From Candidatus Dependentiae bacterium (GTDB lineage: Bacteria > Babelota > Babeliae > Babelales > UBA12411), in contig DOJW01000003.1 in assembly GCA_003511165.1 (NCBI GenBank), positions 18,020 to 48,001 on the forward strand: a DNA stretch of 29,982 nt, written 5' to 3'. This document shows positions 1 to 8,853 of the stretch, in pieces. Positions within the stretch are counted from its first letter, which is position 1. The number at the start of each line of letters is the position of its first letter. The translations under genes and the position numbers were made by a program. The notes below the pieces were generated by a model. That model made no database searches. It saw only the letters and a program-made list of their open reading frames with translations, and was not told the DNA's origin.

Positions 1-35
1 CAACGCCTTTTTTATTTATTTTTGTTTTAATATTT

Positions 36-989
36 TTAATAGCAATCAACTAAGTCTTCTAAAATTCCTGGATATCGTAAATAAGTTCTACCATTTTTTA
101 TAATAAGATCATGGTTTTCAATGCTCAAAATTGGAAGTGGAATTTGACGAAGATTTATTTGAAACGCTTCTAATTCAACTGTTAAAAAATGTTCGAAAAT
201 GTTTGTTTCTTCGTTTTTATTATAAATGACAATTGAATTATTTGCTCCGTTTAAGGCTGCAATTTTAGAATCAGTCATAACAAATCCAAATAACAGCCAA
301 TCGTGATAATTAATTGTTTGTGCGGTATAGCTATTTTCTCGGGTTATTAGGATAGTTATTTCTTTTTTAATTGTGTTACTTATGAGAATAGATTTGTTTG
401 GAGATACAGCAAGAGAACTTGCTATAAAATCAAAAGTTTTTGTGTCATGCGATTCATACCTCGAAGTATGCACATTGAATAGCCAGATTTTTAAGGTTGT
501 TTGATTTTGACTGATTTTTGCGGTTGCAATAGTATTTAAATCTTTTGTGCTTGCAAATATACAATGATTTTCGTTATTAAAACATAAAGTGTATTGATTT
601 TGTTCTGCATTAAATCTCCATATTTTTAAATCTCCAAATTCATTATTTTGGAGTATTTTATCACCTAAAGGTGAAATTTGTAGATCGCTTGTAGTTTGTC
701 CGGTATTGATAGTTTGAAGTGGAGCTGAAAAATTGTCTGAATTATAAATAAAAATTTTATTTTCTTCACCAAGTTTAATTGATGAGCATATTAAAATTTG
801 TTTTCTTGCTGAAAATGCATATTTACCAACTTCAGCAATACTGCCATCTGCTTTTGTAAAATTTATTTTTGCATAAATAGAATAAGGTAAATTTTCTGTA
901 AGGGCTTCATAAGCTGGTGGTGTTGCTTGGATTAAAGAAATACCTAAGGTAAGCTTCATTAAAATTAAGAATTTTTTATTTTTTATCAT
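36..989 (-). CDS. Exported WD40-like beta-propeller protein
   Basis: This is a protein of about 317 residues with an N-terminal signal peptide (charged MIKNKK start, hydrophobic core to about residue 20, likely cleavage after QA). The mature part contains loose WD40-like blades: segments such as ISPLGDK followed by a strand and LKIWRFN, and later TLKIWLFN. This suggests a small secreted beta-propeller that binds a partner rather than an enzyme. The ATG at 989 is preferred over the in-frame GTG at 992 because the upstream AAGGAG lies 5 nt from the ATG but only 2 nt from the GTG. The gene is divergent from dtd across an 84-nt gap that must hold both promoters. The blades are degenerate, so the family call is tentative and the function is unknown. 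Confidence 0.7.
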   Translation of the reverse strand: MIKNKKFLILMKLTLGISLIQATPPAYEALTENLPYSIYAKINFTKADGSIAEVGKYAFSARKQILICSSIKLGEENKIFIYNSDNFSAPLQTINTGQTTSDLQISPLGDKILQNNEFGDLKIWRFNAEQNQYTLCFNNENHCIFASTKDLNTIATAKISQNQTTLKIWLFNVHTSRYESHDTKTFDFIASSLAVSPNKSILISNTIKKEITILITRENSYTAQTINYHDWLLFGFVMTDSKIAALNGANNSIVIYNKNEETNIFEHFLTVELEAFQINLRQIPLPILSIENHDLIIKNGRTYLRYPGILEDLVDCY

Positions 990-1076
990 CACTACTCCTT
1001 AAAACATTTAGTTTAAATATTAGATTAAAATTTTGTATAAACTATCAGATTAAGTTTTTTATTTAAAGGAATTTTT

Positions 1077-1523
1077 ATGAAAATAGTTGTTCAAAAAGTT
1101 TTATCCGCCTCGGTTGAAGTTGAAGGTAATTTAATTGCAAAAATTGATACAGGTTTATTGGTGTTTGTTGGTTTAAAAAAAGGAGATGATGAAAAGCTTT
1201 TTGATTGGTTTATAAATAAAATTAAAAACTTGCGAATATTTGATGATGAAAATGGCTTAATGAACAAAAGTGTAATTGATAATAATTTTGAAATTTTGCT
1301 TATTTCACAATTTACTTTGTATGGAGATGCAACTAAAGGAAATAGACCTTCTTTTTTTGAAGCGATGTCATCAGTAGACGCAAAAAATCTTTATGAAAAA
1401 TTTGTTTTAGATTTCAGCAATTCTTATGACAAAGTTAAAAAGGGTGTTTTTGGAGCTCACATGAAGATATCATTAATAAATGATGGACCTGTTACGATAG
1501 TGATTGAAAAAAATGAAAACTAA
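1077..1523 (+). CDS. dtd: D-aminoacyl-tRNA deacylase
   Basis: Dtd hydrolyses D-amino acids (and glycine mischarged on tRNA-Ala) from tRNA in the cytoplasm. The 148-residue length is normal for the family. Both signature motifs are visible: SQFTLYGD around residues 78-85 (SQFTL followed by Y/x-A/G-D) and NDGPVT near residue 137, which holds the Gly-cisPro substrate-selecting motif. The N-terminal MKIVVQKVLSASVEV strand is also typical. The start is an ATG behind AAAGGAA. Its end approaches the following Nudix gene, so the two are probably co-transcribed. Confidence 0.93.
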   Translation: MKIVVQKVLSASVEVEGNLIAKIDTGLLVFVGLKKGDDEKLFDWFINKIKNLRIFDDENGLMNKSVIDNNFEILLISQFTLYGDATKGNRPSFFEAMSSVDAKNLYEKFVLDFSNSYDKVKKGVFGAHMKISLINDGPVTIVIEKNEN

Positions 1524-1539
1524 AATGTGGGGGGATTTA

Positions 1540-2001
1540 ATGAAAGAAGTTTTTGAATTTCATCTTCGAGTTCGAGGTGTGATCTTACAAAATAATAAAT
1601 TGCTTGTTGCTAGGTCGCGAAATGGTAAATATGTTTTTTTGCCAGGGGGACATGTTGAAGGTAATGAAAGTTTAATTTATGCCCTAAAGAGGGAGTTTCA
1701 AGAAGAGGCTAATTTAAAATGTAAAATAAAATCATATCTTGGTTTAATAGAACATGATTATAGTCGAGATAATGTGAAACATTTTGAACTAAACCATATT
1801 TTTGAAGTAGATGCAGCTAATTTTCCTCTTTCCAAAGTTGAATCTATGGAGCCACATTTAGAGTTTTTGTGGGTTGAAACTAACAAACTAGAAGAGGTTA
1901 ATTTACAGCCTTATCCTTTGGTTGAGCTAATAAAAAATTATGCTCAAAACAAATCAAATAATGTTTGGTTTGCGAGTACAGTGAAAAATTTTATTGGTTA
2001 G
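1540..2001 (+). CDS. Nudix hydrolase
   Basis: A Nudix-fold phosphohydrolase of about 153 residues acting on a nucleoside diphosphate linked to some other moiety; the substrate cannot be read from the sequence. The Nudix box is clear: GHVEGNE, seven residues, then REFQEEANL. It fits G-x5-E-x7-R-E-U-x-E-E-x-G-U except that the late Gly is Asn. The metal-binding REFQEE core is intact. The ATG at 1540 is preferred because a G-run (GGGGGGA) lies 4-5 nt upstream; in-frame starts at 1504 (TTG), 1513 and 1525 lack a good SD. It lies 16 nt downstream of dtd, which suggests one transcript and perhaps a housecleaning role. Its 3' end overlaps the convergent membrane-protein gene by 11 nt. Confidence 0.88.
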   Translation: MKEVFEFHLRVRGVILQNNKLLVARSRNGKYVFLPGGHVEGNESLIYALKREFQEEANLKCKIKSYLGLIEHDYSRDNVKHFELNHIFEVDAANFPLSKVESMEPHLEFLWVETNKLEEVNLQPYPLVELIKNYAQNKSNNVWFASTVKNFIG

Positions 2002-2326
2002 GTTTATCCGTAGCAATTAGTGTGTTATAAATACATGCAAAAAACATAGCAAGTGAATATCCAATAATAAAAATCAAAAAGATATAAAAAAACAATTTAA
2101 TTATTAGTGAATAATTGAAAGCTATTCCCCAATATTGATATTTAGAGCTATCAAAAATATCAAAAACCATACCGAGCATTGGATACCCATTTGAGTTTAC
2201 CTCGATTAGTTGGATTTTTGGTTGTACTTGTGGAGTTGTAAGCCAGTTAAAAAAATCCATACAAAATCTTAGAGGAATAGCTGTTATTCCTATGCTAAAA
2301 GCAAATTTAGTTATATTCAATGACAT
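1991..2326 (-). CDS. Small two-helix membrane protein, unknown function
   Basis: A 111-residue protein with a moderately hydrophobic N-terminal segment (about residues 5-27), a polar middle of about 45 residues containing WLTTPQVQPK and several aromatic residues, and a strongly hydrophobic C-terminal helix (LIIKLFFYIFLIFIIGYSLA, about residues 75-95). The likely topology is two membrane spans with an extracytoplasmic loop. The start is an ATG behind AAGGAG. I do not recognise a family. It converges on, and overlaps by 11 nt, the Nudix gene. Confidence 0.65.
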   Translation of the reverse strand: MSLNITKFAFSIGITAIPLRFCMDFFNWLTTPQVQPKIQLIEVNSNGYPMLGMVFDIFDSSKYQYWGIAFNYSLIIKLFFYIFLIFIIGYSLAMFFACIYNTLIATDKPNQ

Positions 2327-2539
2327 TTTTACTCCTTTTGTGTTTATTAAAATTACAGATTTTGAATATATATAGATTCTTTTTTATTAAGAAATAGATT
2401 TGAAGAAAATTATTTTTATCCTAGATAAACCTTGTATTAAAACAGAAGTGTAAAATTTTTAAGAAGTATTTATTTTGCGTATAAATTTCAATTAGAATAT
2501 AAATACATTAAAGTATGATAAATTTAAATGGGGGTTTAA

Positions 2540-3061
2540 ATGAAATTATTTTTGAAAATGGTTTTGTTAGGATTTTTTATTTTTTTTGATTTAAATGCTT
2601 TTAAAGTTGTTTTAAAAGATGGAAAAATTTTTGATTTGCCTGATGTTAAAGCTTTTGATTTTTCTTCTTCTTTTGGCATGAAAAAGGAATTTCAATTTTC
2701 AGAAATATCAATAGAACAGTGGAATTTATTTTTTAGATTTTTAACAATTTTTAATGATACTTGGAAAGTAGACGAAACTAGGACGGATGTTTATGTTACA
2801 AAGCTTTTTACTCCATCATTTATTGAAGATCGAAAAAAAAGAATGATAGACGAAATTAAAAGGCAATCTCTTGAGAAAAGATTATTACCTAAGCTTTTTA
2901 ATGAAATAAAAGTAGGAGATTTATTTTTGAGTGAAATATTTGTAACTCGACAAGTTTGCGATATTTTGATGAAAAAATACGGATTTGAAAGGTTTGTAGA
3001 GTTAAAGGAAGTTGTACGTTTTTATTTAAGAGAAGATTATAAAATGGATTTTATAAATTAA
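2540..3061 (+). CDS. Exported protein of unknown function, weakly BTB/SKP1-like
   Basis: A 173-residue protein with a signal peptide (MKLFLKMVLLGFFIFFDLNA, cleavage likely after NA). The mature start, FKVVLKDGKIFDLP, then a strand, a turn and IEQWNLFFRFLTIF, recalls the strand-rich N-terminus of BTB/POZ and SKP1 proteins (K-L-x-DG-x-x-F then a helix ending in FL). This is only a pattern resemblance. The middle (about residues 95-115) is a lysine-rich helix. The SD is an unusual G-run, AAATGGGGG, a few nt before the ATG, and a TATGAT -10 candidate lies near 2514. The 3' end overlaps the convergent cyclase gene by 11 nt. Confidence 0.65.
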   Translation: MKLFLKMVLLGFFIFFDLNAFKVVLKDGKIFDLPDVKAFDFSSSFGMKKEFQFSEISIEQWNLFFRFLTIFNDTWKVDETRTDVYVTKLFTPSFIEDRKKRMIDEIKRQSLEKRLLPKLFNEIKVGDLFLSEIFVTRQVCDILMKKYGFERFVELKEVVRFYLREDYKMDFIN

Positions 3062-3680
3062 TTTCCATTAAAATTGTTCTTGCGGGTGAACTTTCAATAT
3101 TTTCTATTAAAAGTGGTAAACATGTAAAAATATATTTTCCGCTTTTCACTTCTTTTAATCTTAAACCTTCTATGATTAAAATATTTTTTTCGAGCAAAAT
3201 TTTGTGAGTTTCATGTCCGGGTTGGTTTCTCTCAATTCCTAAATAATCAATTCCAACCGCTTTTACTTTTTTTTCTGTCAGAAATTGTGCACCATCAGTA
3301 CTTAGATAAATGAAATTTGGATCAAACGTTTCAAATGCAGCTTTATTGCTATTTTTTGTTTTTAGTAAAATTATTTCATCTTTTTTTATCTCAAATTTTT
3401 CCAAATCTTGTGCTGTTATCTTTTCGTTTATGTGCGATAAATCTAAAACATTTGCTGGCCCGATTAGCGACGAAAGTGGAATTTTGTCTAAAGTTGTACC
3501 GTGTTGCAAATAATGTGCGGGAGAGTCGACATGCGTTCCGCTGTGGGAACCTATTGTGATTAGGCTTTCTCGAAAATAATCTTTTTCAAATGTTTTGGTT
3601 GGTATGATTTTGATTTCTTTTTTAGTTTTGTATTGAGTTGTTTGCTCACTTATTGGCCAACTGATATCTATTATTTTCAT
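3051..3680 (-). CDS. Cyclase-family metal-dependent hydrolase (kynurenine formamidase-like fold)
   Basis: A 209-residue protein of the putative cyclase family (PF04199), which includes kynurenine formamidase and isatin hydrolase. The metal-binding motif HSGTHVDSPAH (HxGTHxDxPxH) is at residues 46-56. A later IDYLGIER and the C-terminal IIEGLRLKEV, G-x-Y and CLPL, then SSPAR are family-typical. Known members open cyclic or acyl amides using a divalent metal. The gene is the last of a three-gene unit: its ATG shares one base with the gnd stop (TAATG). This position in a zwf-gnd operon is where 6-phosphogluconolactonase is often found, so a role in opening the lactone is an attractive but unproven inference. 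The 3' end overlaps the convergent gene by 11 nt. Confidence 0.85.
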   Translation of the reverse strand: MKIIDISWPISEQTTQYKTKKEIKIIPTKTFEKDYFRESLITIGSHSGTHVDSPAHYLQHGTTLDKIPLSSLIGPANVLDLSHINEKITAQDLEKFEIKKDEIILLKTKNSNKAAFETFDPNFIYLSTDGAQFLTEKKVKAVGIDYLGIERNQPGHETHKILLEKNILIIEGLRLKEVKSGKYIFTCLPLLIENIESSPARTILMEINL

Positions 3681-4579
3681 TATTTATCCTGTTTTTTAAC
3701 TTCATGTCCGCCAAATTTATTTCGAAGCATAGCGACAACTTTAGTTGCATAATTTCCGCCAGATTTTCTTGACCATTCTCGAATATCAAGTGATTTTTTG
3801 ATCAGGTCTAGTGGAATATTTTGTTTTTCAGCTTCTTGCTCTGTCCAGCGACCGGTTAGATTTTCGCCAATTTCACCACTAATATTTTTTAGTTCTTGGT
3901 CTTCTTTGAAAATTTCTACTGACAAATTTAAAATCCATGATCGGATAATTGAACCATGATTCCAAACAGATGCTATTTTTTCTAAATCTAAATTTTTGTA
4001 ATGACCATTTTTTAATAAATTAAAACCTTCTCCATAAGCTTGCAAAAGTGCGTATTCGATTCCATTGTGTACCATTTTCACATAATGTCCTGCGCCTGCA
4101 GGTCCAATATGTTCGTAACCATTTTTTGCTGTTATTGCTTGAAATATGGGTTTTAACTTTTCAAAAATATTTTGATCGCCGCCGACCATGAGTGAAAAAC
4201 CGTTTTCTCTGCCGTGTAAACCGCCGGAAGTTCCGCAATCAACGAAATTAATTTGATGTTTTTTTAGAAAGTTATAACGACGAATTGAGTCTTCAAAGTT
4301 GCTGTTTCCGCCGTCGATGATTATTGAATCTTTTTTTAAATGAGGTAGTAATTTTTCAATTGTTTCGTCGACAATTTTACCAGCAGGAACCATTAACCAA
4401 ATGATATCTACTTTTTGAGATATTGCTTCTATTTTTGATGAAAATTCTATTTTTAGTTCGGCAGCAATATTTTTCGCATTTTCGGATGGGTCAAATGCCA
4501 AAATATTAATATTTGCTTTTTGTAGTCGGTAAGCGATAGCGCTTCCCATTCTTCCTAAACCAATTAATCCAATTTTCAT
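3680..4579 (-). CDS. gnd: 6-phosphogluconate dehydrogenase, decarboxylating (short form)
   Basis: This enzyme oxidises and decarboxylates 6-phosphogluconate to ribulose 5-phosphate in the oxidative pentose phosphate pathway. It has about 299 residues, the short GntZ/YqeC-like form rather than the ~470-residue classical form. It shows an N-terminal Rossmann motif GLGRMG (residues 7-12), the substrate-binding GTSGG followed by GLMVGGD-like FSLMVGGD, and the KMVHNGIEY catalytic helix with its Lys and Asn. Short forms are commonly NAD-linked, but I cannot decide the cofactor here. The ATG at 4579 overlaps the zwf stop as ATGA, with AAGGTGG 7 nt upstream, and is preferred over the GTG at 4588. Translation is probably coupled to zwf. 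Confidence 0.93.
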   Translation of the reverse strand: MKIGLIGLGRMGSAIAYRLQKANINILAFDPSENAKNIAAELKIEFSSKIEAISQKVDIIWLMVPAGKIVDETIEKLLPHLKKDSIIIDGGNSNFEDSIRRYNFLKKHQINFVDCGTSGGLHGRENGFSLMVGGDQNIFEKLKPIFQAITAKNGYEHIGPAGAGHYVKMVHNGIEYALLQAYGEGFNLLKNGHYKNLDLEKIASVWNHGSIIRSWILNLSVEIFKEDQELKNISGEIGENLTGRWTEQEAEKQNIPLDLIKKSLDIREWSRKSGGNYATKVVAMLRNKFGGHEVKKQDK

Positions 4580-5970
4580 GATCTCCACCTTACAATTTTA
4601 TTTGGTTCTAATTTTTCAATTTCTTTTGGACCAGAGCTTTCTTTTTCATAAAAATATAATTTTTCTGATAATTTTTTAATCTCTTGAACAATTCTCCAGG
4701 ATTCTTCGATTTCATCTTCTTGCAAAAAGAAAGATTGATCACCTGACATCACATCTGAAAGTAAAATTTCATAAGCTTGAAAGCTATTAGGACCGAAAAG
4801 GCATTCATGACAAAAGTCCATTTTTACAGGAATTACTTCATTAGTTCCAGGAACTTTTGAGTTTAATTCAAGGAAAAATCCTGCATCAGGTTGTATTTTG
4901 ATTGTTAAATAGTTGGAATCGGAAGGACAGCATTTACTCAGTAAGCATTTTACCATTTTGAAGCGAATGTGAATTGCAGATTCTTTATTACTTAAAAACT
5001 TTCCTGTTTTGAGATAGAAGGGAACATTTTTCCATCTTTTGTTGTTAATGTGCAGAGCGATAGCTGCGAATGTTTCTGTGGCTGAATCTGGATTTACGCC
5101 ATCTTCTGATCTGTAACCAAGGTATTGTCCCAAAATAGTGGAATATGGTTTTATCTTTTTTAATACTTTTATTTTGGCATTGTGTATGAATTTTCCGCTT
5201 AGTTGCTTTGGTGTTTCCATAGCGATTAAACTTAAAACTTGTAGCATATGGCTTTGCATCATATCATTTATTGCGCCACAAGAATCGTAGAATTTTCCAC
5301 GATTTTCTATACCGAGTTTTTCATTTATAATTATTTGGATCGAATCTATATTTTTATTATTCCATAACGGTTCAAATACGCGATTGGTAAATCTGACTAA
5401 AGATATGTTTCCAACTAATTCTTTGCCTAGGTAGTGATCTATTCGAAAAACTTGATCTTTTTTGAAGGTTTTCAAAATTGTTTTATTAATTTTTTTTGCA
5501 GATTCTAAGTCATAGCCAAATGGTTTTTCGTAAACTACCCGCGTCCAACCTTTGCAAGAATCGTTTTTTTTGGGTTTTATGATGCAACACTTTGATAAAT
5601 TTTGAGTTATTATTTCAAAATGTTCGGGCATAGTTGCAAGATAAAAAAGTCTGTTTTGTGGTAATTTGTGTTTATTTTCTACCTTTTCAATAAGTTCTTT
5701 AAGGTGTGAAAATTCTTGTTCATTGTAAAAATTTACCGATTTGTAATAAAAAACCGATTTTAGCTTATTCCAGCAGTCTTTATCGATATTTTTAATGAAC
5801 TTTTCAGCTTGTGCAAGAATCTCTTCTGAAGTTGTTTGCGAAAGTGCAGCGCCAACGATCGCAAAATTATCTATTTTTTTGTTCTTTATCAGGTTGTAGA
5901 TAGCCGGAATCAGCTTTCTCTTGGTAAGATCACCTGTTGCTCCAAGTATTATAAATATGCAAGAATTCAT
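4576..5970 (-). CDS. zwf: Glucose-6-phosphate 1-dehydrogenase
   Basis: Zwf oxidises glucose 6-phosphate to 6-phosphoglucono-lactone and makes NADPH, the entry to the oxidative pentose phosphate branch. The 464 residues include the nucleotide-binding GATGDLTKRKL (residues 10-20), VYEKPFGYDL (about 146-155) and the active-site RIDHYLGKE (176-184) with its catalytic His and Lys. The start is an ATG behind AAGGAC. It is the first gene of the zwf-gnd-cyclase unit. No pgl (lactonase) homologue is seen in the window. The promoter must lie in the 237-nt AT-rich space shared with the divergent aminotransferase gene. Confidence 0.95.
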   Translation of the reverse strand: MNSCIFIILGATGDLTKRKLIPAIYNLIKNKKIDNFAIVGAALSQTTSEEILAQAEKFIKNIDKDCWNKLKSVFYYKSVNFYNEQEFSHLKELIEKVENKHKLPQNRLFYLATMPEHFEIITQNLSKCCIIKPKKNDSCKGWTRVVYEKPFGYDLESAKKINKTILKTFKKDQVFRIDHYLGKELVGNISLVRFTNRVFEPLWNNKNIDSIQIIINEKLGIENRGKFYDSCGAINDMMQSHMLQVLSLIAMETPKQLSGKFIHNAKIKVLKKIKPYSTILGQYLGYRSEDGVNPDSATETFAAIALHINNKRWKNVPFYLKTGKFLSNKESAIHIRFKMVKCLLSKCCPSDSNYLTIKIQPDAGFFLELNSKVPGTNEVIPVKMDFCHECLFGPNSFQAYEILLSDVMSGDQSFFLQEDEIEESWRIVQEIKKLSEKLYFYEKESSGPKEIEKLEPNKIVRWRS

Positions 5971-6207
5971 GAAGGTCCTTTAAATTTTATTTGTAAATTT
6001 TTAGGCGTAAATTTTTTATTTTTATGTATAGCTTTTATATTTCAATTAATTAAGCAATTAATAATTTGCTTGAACTTTAAATTTATTTTACCTTATTTTT
6101 ATATTTGATTTTGCAAATAAATAGCTTATAAAGCTAAATTATGAAATTAATTTTTGTAGGTAAAATTTTAGTATATCGTTCACTTTTAAAATATAAAGAA
6201 GAAAACT

Positions 6208-7368
6208 ATGTTGGAAGTTAAATTTTCTGGAATAAAAAGAATGGAATTGTTAGCTCAACAAACACCAGGAGTGTTATCTTTATCTCAAGGTAGTTTGAAA
6301 GTTGGGGGAATTCCTACTGATATCAAGACTCATACACAATCTCTTTTGAATTCAGACAAAACTGACTATTACGTAAGCACTTATGGTATTACTCCACTTA
6401 GAGAGAAAATAGCAGAAGTTCTTTCCTTGCAGCACAATGTGAATATTTCTATGGATCAGATTTTGGTTTCTCATGGAAGTAGTTCTGCCGTCGCAGCTTT
6501 GATGCTTATGCTTCTTAACGCAGATGATGAAGTTTTACTTCCTGAACCAACATATCCAGCATATGCAAATTTAGCTCGCGTTTCTAAAGCAAATCCCAAA
6601 TTTGTTTCTTGCTTTCTCAAAGAATCAACATCTTTTGGTGAAGTAAAGTGGGAATTTGATGTTGAAAAATTTAAGTCAGCAGTAACACCAAAGACAAAAA
6701 TGGTTGTTATTGCAAATCCTTGCAACCCAACAGGAATTATTTTGCCCGAGAAAGTTGTTAAGGAATTAGTAAATTTTTGCGAAAGCCGCGGAATTTACCT
6801 CTTAATTGATGAAGTTTATGATGATTTCATTTTTGAAAACGAACCTTTTTATTCCGTAACACCTTTTGTTGCAGATCATTCATTTATCATTCGAACTGGT
6901 TCATTCTCCAAAAATTTTGCTTTAAGCGGTTGGAGAGTCGGGTATATGGTTGTTCCTAAACATCTTCTTAATGCAGCTTGCGCTATTCAAGATTCTCTTT
7001 TGGTTTGCGCATCATCTATCGCACAATATGCAGCTTTGTATGCGATGAATCACCCAGAACTTACAAAACCAATGCAAGAAATAGTTTATAACAATTTACT
7101 TTATGCAAATGCAGTTTTGAAACCTCTTGTTGATAAAGGTTTGGTAGCTTATCAATCTCCAAAATCGGCATATTATATTTTTCTTAAAACTAAAGAAGAA
7201 GAAACTACCAATTTATGTTTAGATATTTTGCAAAAAGCTAAAGTAACCGTTGTCCCTGGAAGTGTTTTCGGGCCTACAGGTTCACCTTTTATTCGAATTT
7301 GCTATGCAAGAGAGCCTCACATTTTACGAGAAGCGATGGACCGATTTGTAAATTATTTTGGAATATAA
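6208..7368 (+). CDS. Class I/II pyridoxal-phosphate aminotransferase
   Basis: A 386-residue fold-type I aminotransferase. Visible hallmarks are NPCNPTG (170-176; Asn173 contacts PLP), DEVYDDF (201-207; Asp and Tyr contact the pyridine ring), SFSKNFALSGWRVGY with the Schiff-base Lys235, and a C-terminal IRICYAR whose Arg would bind the substrate carboxylate. It resembles aspartate/alanine-type enzymes; the amino donor cannot be assigned. It lies 1 nt upstream of murC. That coupling suggests a role in supplying an amino acid for peptidoglycan, but this is inference. It is divergent from zwf. Confidence 0.92.
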   Translation: MLEVKFSGIKRMELLAQQTPGVLSLSQGSLKVGGIPTDIKTHTQSLLNSDKTDYYVSTYGITPLREKIAEVLSLQHNVNISMDQILVSHGSSSAVAALMLMLLNADDEVLLPEPTYPAYANLARVSKANPKFVSCFLKESTSFGEVKWEFDVEKFKSAVTPKTKMVVIANPCNPTGIILPEKVVKELVNFCESRGIYLLIDEVYDDFIFENEPFYSVTPFVADHSFIIRTGSFSKNFALSGWRVGYMVVPKHLLNAACAIQDSLLVCASSIAQYAALYAMNHPELTKPMQEIVYNNLLYANAVLKPLVDKGLVAYQSPKSAYYIFLKTKEEETTNLCLDILQKAKVTVVPGSVFGPTGSPFIRICYAREPHILREAMDRFVNYFGI

Positions 7369-7369
7369 A

Positions 7370-8791
7370 ATGTTTAAGCAAAAACATGTCCATTTCATAG
7401 GAATTGGCGGAATAGGAATGAGTGGAATTGCAGAAATTTTAAACCTGCAAGGATACAAAGTTTCTGGATGTGATTTATCGTCAAAAGATTCTAAGGTTTT
7501 GGACCATTTAAAATATTTGGGATGCGAAGTTTTTGATCAGCACTCAGCGGATCATTTGCAAGATGTCGATGTTGTTGTTTACTCATCTGCTGTTCGCAAA
7601 GATAATCCTGAAATAGTTGGCGCCATAGAGCAGGGTATTCCTGTAATACCACGAGCTCTTATGCTTGCAGAGCTTATGCGTGCTAAAAATGGAATTACGA
7701 TTTCCGGAGCGCATGGTAAAACAACTACAACATCTTTGATTTCTCACATCTTGATCGAAGTTGGCCAATCTCCAACGGTGGTTGTAGGTGGAATTCTTAA
7801 AAATATTTCTAACAATGCGTTGATTGGAAAAAGTAATTTACTGATTGCAGAAGCAGATGAAAGCGATCGGTCTTTTTTGTATCTTAATCCAACCTATGCG
7901 ATAGTAACAAACATTGATGCTGAACATCTTGATACTTATAAAGATTTGGACGATATTAAAAATACATTTAAAAGTTTCCTTTCAAAATTACCTTTTTATG
8001 GTCGTGCGATAGTTTGTATTGATGATGCTTCTGTTCGTTCAATTTTACCACTTAATCACGTTCCAACAATCAAATATGGTTTGTCCACGGATGCGGATGT
8101 TATGGGTGAAATTTTAGAAATTGCACCAAATTATTCACGCTTCAATGTTTATTTGCAAAATCCATCAAAACTTCGACACCATTCTTTTAATGTAGAAGGT
8201 AATCAGTCCATCAAGCTTGGCGAGGTTTTATTAAATATTCCTGGTAAATATAATGTTTTAAACGCGCTTGCAGCTATTTCACTTTGTTTAGAATTTAAAA
8301 TTCCTTTTGAGCAGATTGAAAAATCTATCGAAAGTTTTAAGGGAGTTGAAAGACGTTTTGAATTTAAAGGAACATTTAACGGTGCAGAGCTTTACGATGA
8401 CTACGGACATCATCCTACAGAGATTAAGAATGCTCTTACCGTTGCAAGACTTAAGAAAAAAAATAAACTTGTAGCAATTTTCCAGCCACATCGTTTTAGT
8501 CGAACATTTAAACTGTGGGATGATTTTGTAGAGACATTTTCAGGTAGCGGAATCGATGTTTTGTACATAACAGATATATATCCAGCAAGCGAAGATCCTA
8601 TAGACGGAGTAACTAGCGAACGTTTAGCCAAAGCAATAGCTCAAAAAGATCCGCTAATCAAAATCATTTATTTTCCAACATATGATGAAATTGAAGCAGA
8701 TGTTAGAAATGTTTTGCAACCCGATGATTTGCTTTTGACCATTGGCGCAGGAAAAGTTAATAAGATTGCAGAACATTTAGCTAAGAGTTAA
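7370..8791 (+). CDS. murC: UDP-N-acetylmuramate--L-alanine ligase
   Basis: MurC adds the first amino acid, L-alanine, to UDP-MurNAc in cytoplasmic peptidoglycan synthesis. It has about 473 residues, the normal length. The N-terminal Rossmann motif GIGGIGMSG is at 11-19, the ATP-binding P-loop SGAHGKTTTTS at 112-122, and the central ADESDRSF and YDDYGHHPTEI of Mur ligases are present. The ATG at 7370 follows the aminotransferase stop by 1 nt; an in-frame TTG at 7358 overlaps that gene and is less likely. The SD is weak, which suggests translational coupling. The last 38 codons are repeated, with divergence, at 9454-9567. Confidence 0.96.
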   Translation: MFKQKHVHFIGIGGIGMSGIAEILNLQGYKVSGCDLSSKDSKVLDHLKYLGCEVFDQHSADHLQDVDVVVYSSAVRKDNPEIVGAIEQGIPVIPRALMLAELMRAKNGITISGAHGKTTTTSLISHILIEVGQSPTVVVGGILKNISNNALIGKSNLLIAEADESDRSFLYLNPTYAIVTNIDAEHLDTYKDLDDIKNTFKSFLSKLPFYGRAIVCIDDASVRSILPLNHVPTIKYGLSTDADVMGEILEIAPNYSRFNVYLQNPSKLRHHSFNVEGNQSIKLGEVLLNIPGKYNVLNALAAISLCLEFKIPFEQIEKSIESFKGVERRFEFKGTFNGAELYDDYGHHPTEIKNALTVARLKKKNKLVAIFQPHRFSRTFKLWDDFVETFSGSGIDVLYITDIYPASEDPIDGVTSERLAKAIAQKDPLIKIIYFPTYDEIEADVRNVLQPDDLLLTIGAGKVNKIAEHLAKS

Positions 8792-8853
8792 AATATATTC
8801 TGATTTTAGCTAATAAAAACGACTTTAATATAGTTTATAAAGAAAGGCATTTT

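Noticed and set aside
4576..4588. TGA read as tryptophan (alternative genetic code)
   Set aside because: TGA ends zwf, the oxidoreductase fusion and the GyrI-like gene at natural lengths, and TGG is used for Trp throughout.
5836..6108. A 90-codon plus-strand frame over the start of zwf and its upstream gap
   Set aside because: Most of it is antisense to a well-supported zwf N-terminus and it has no SD.
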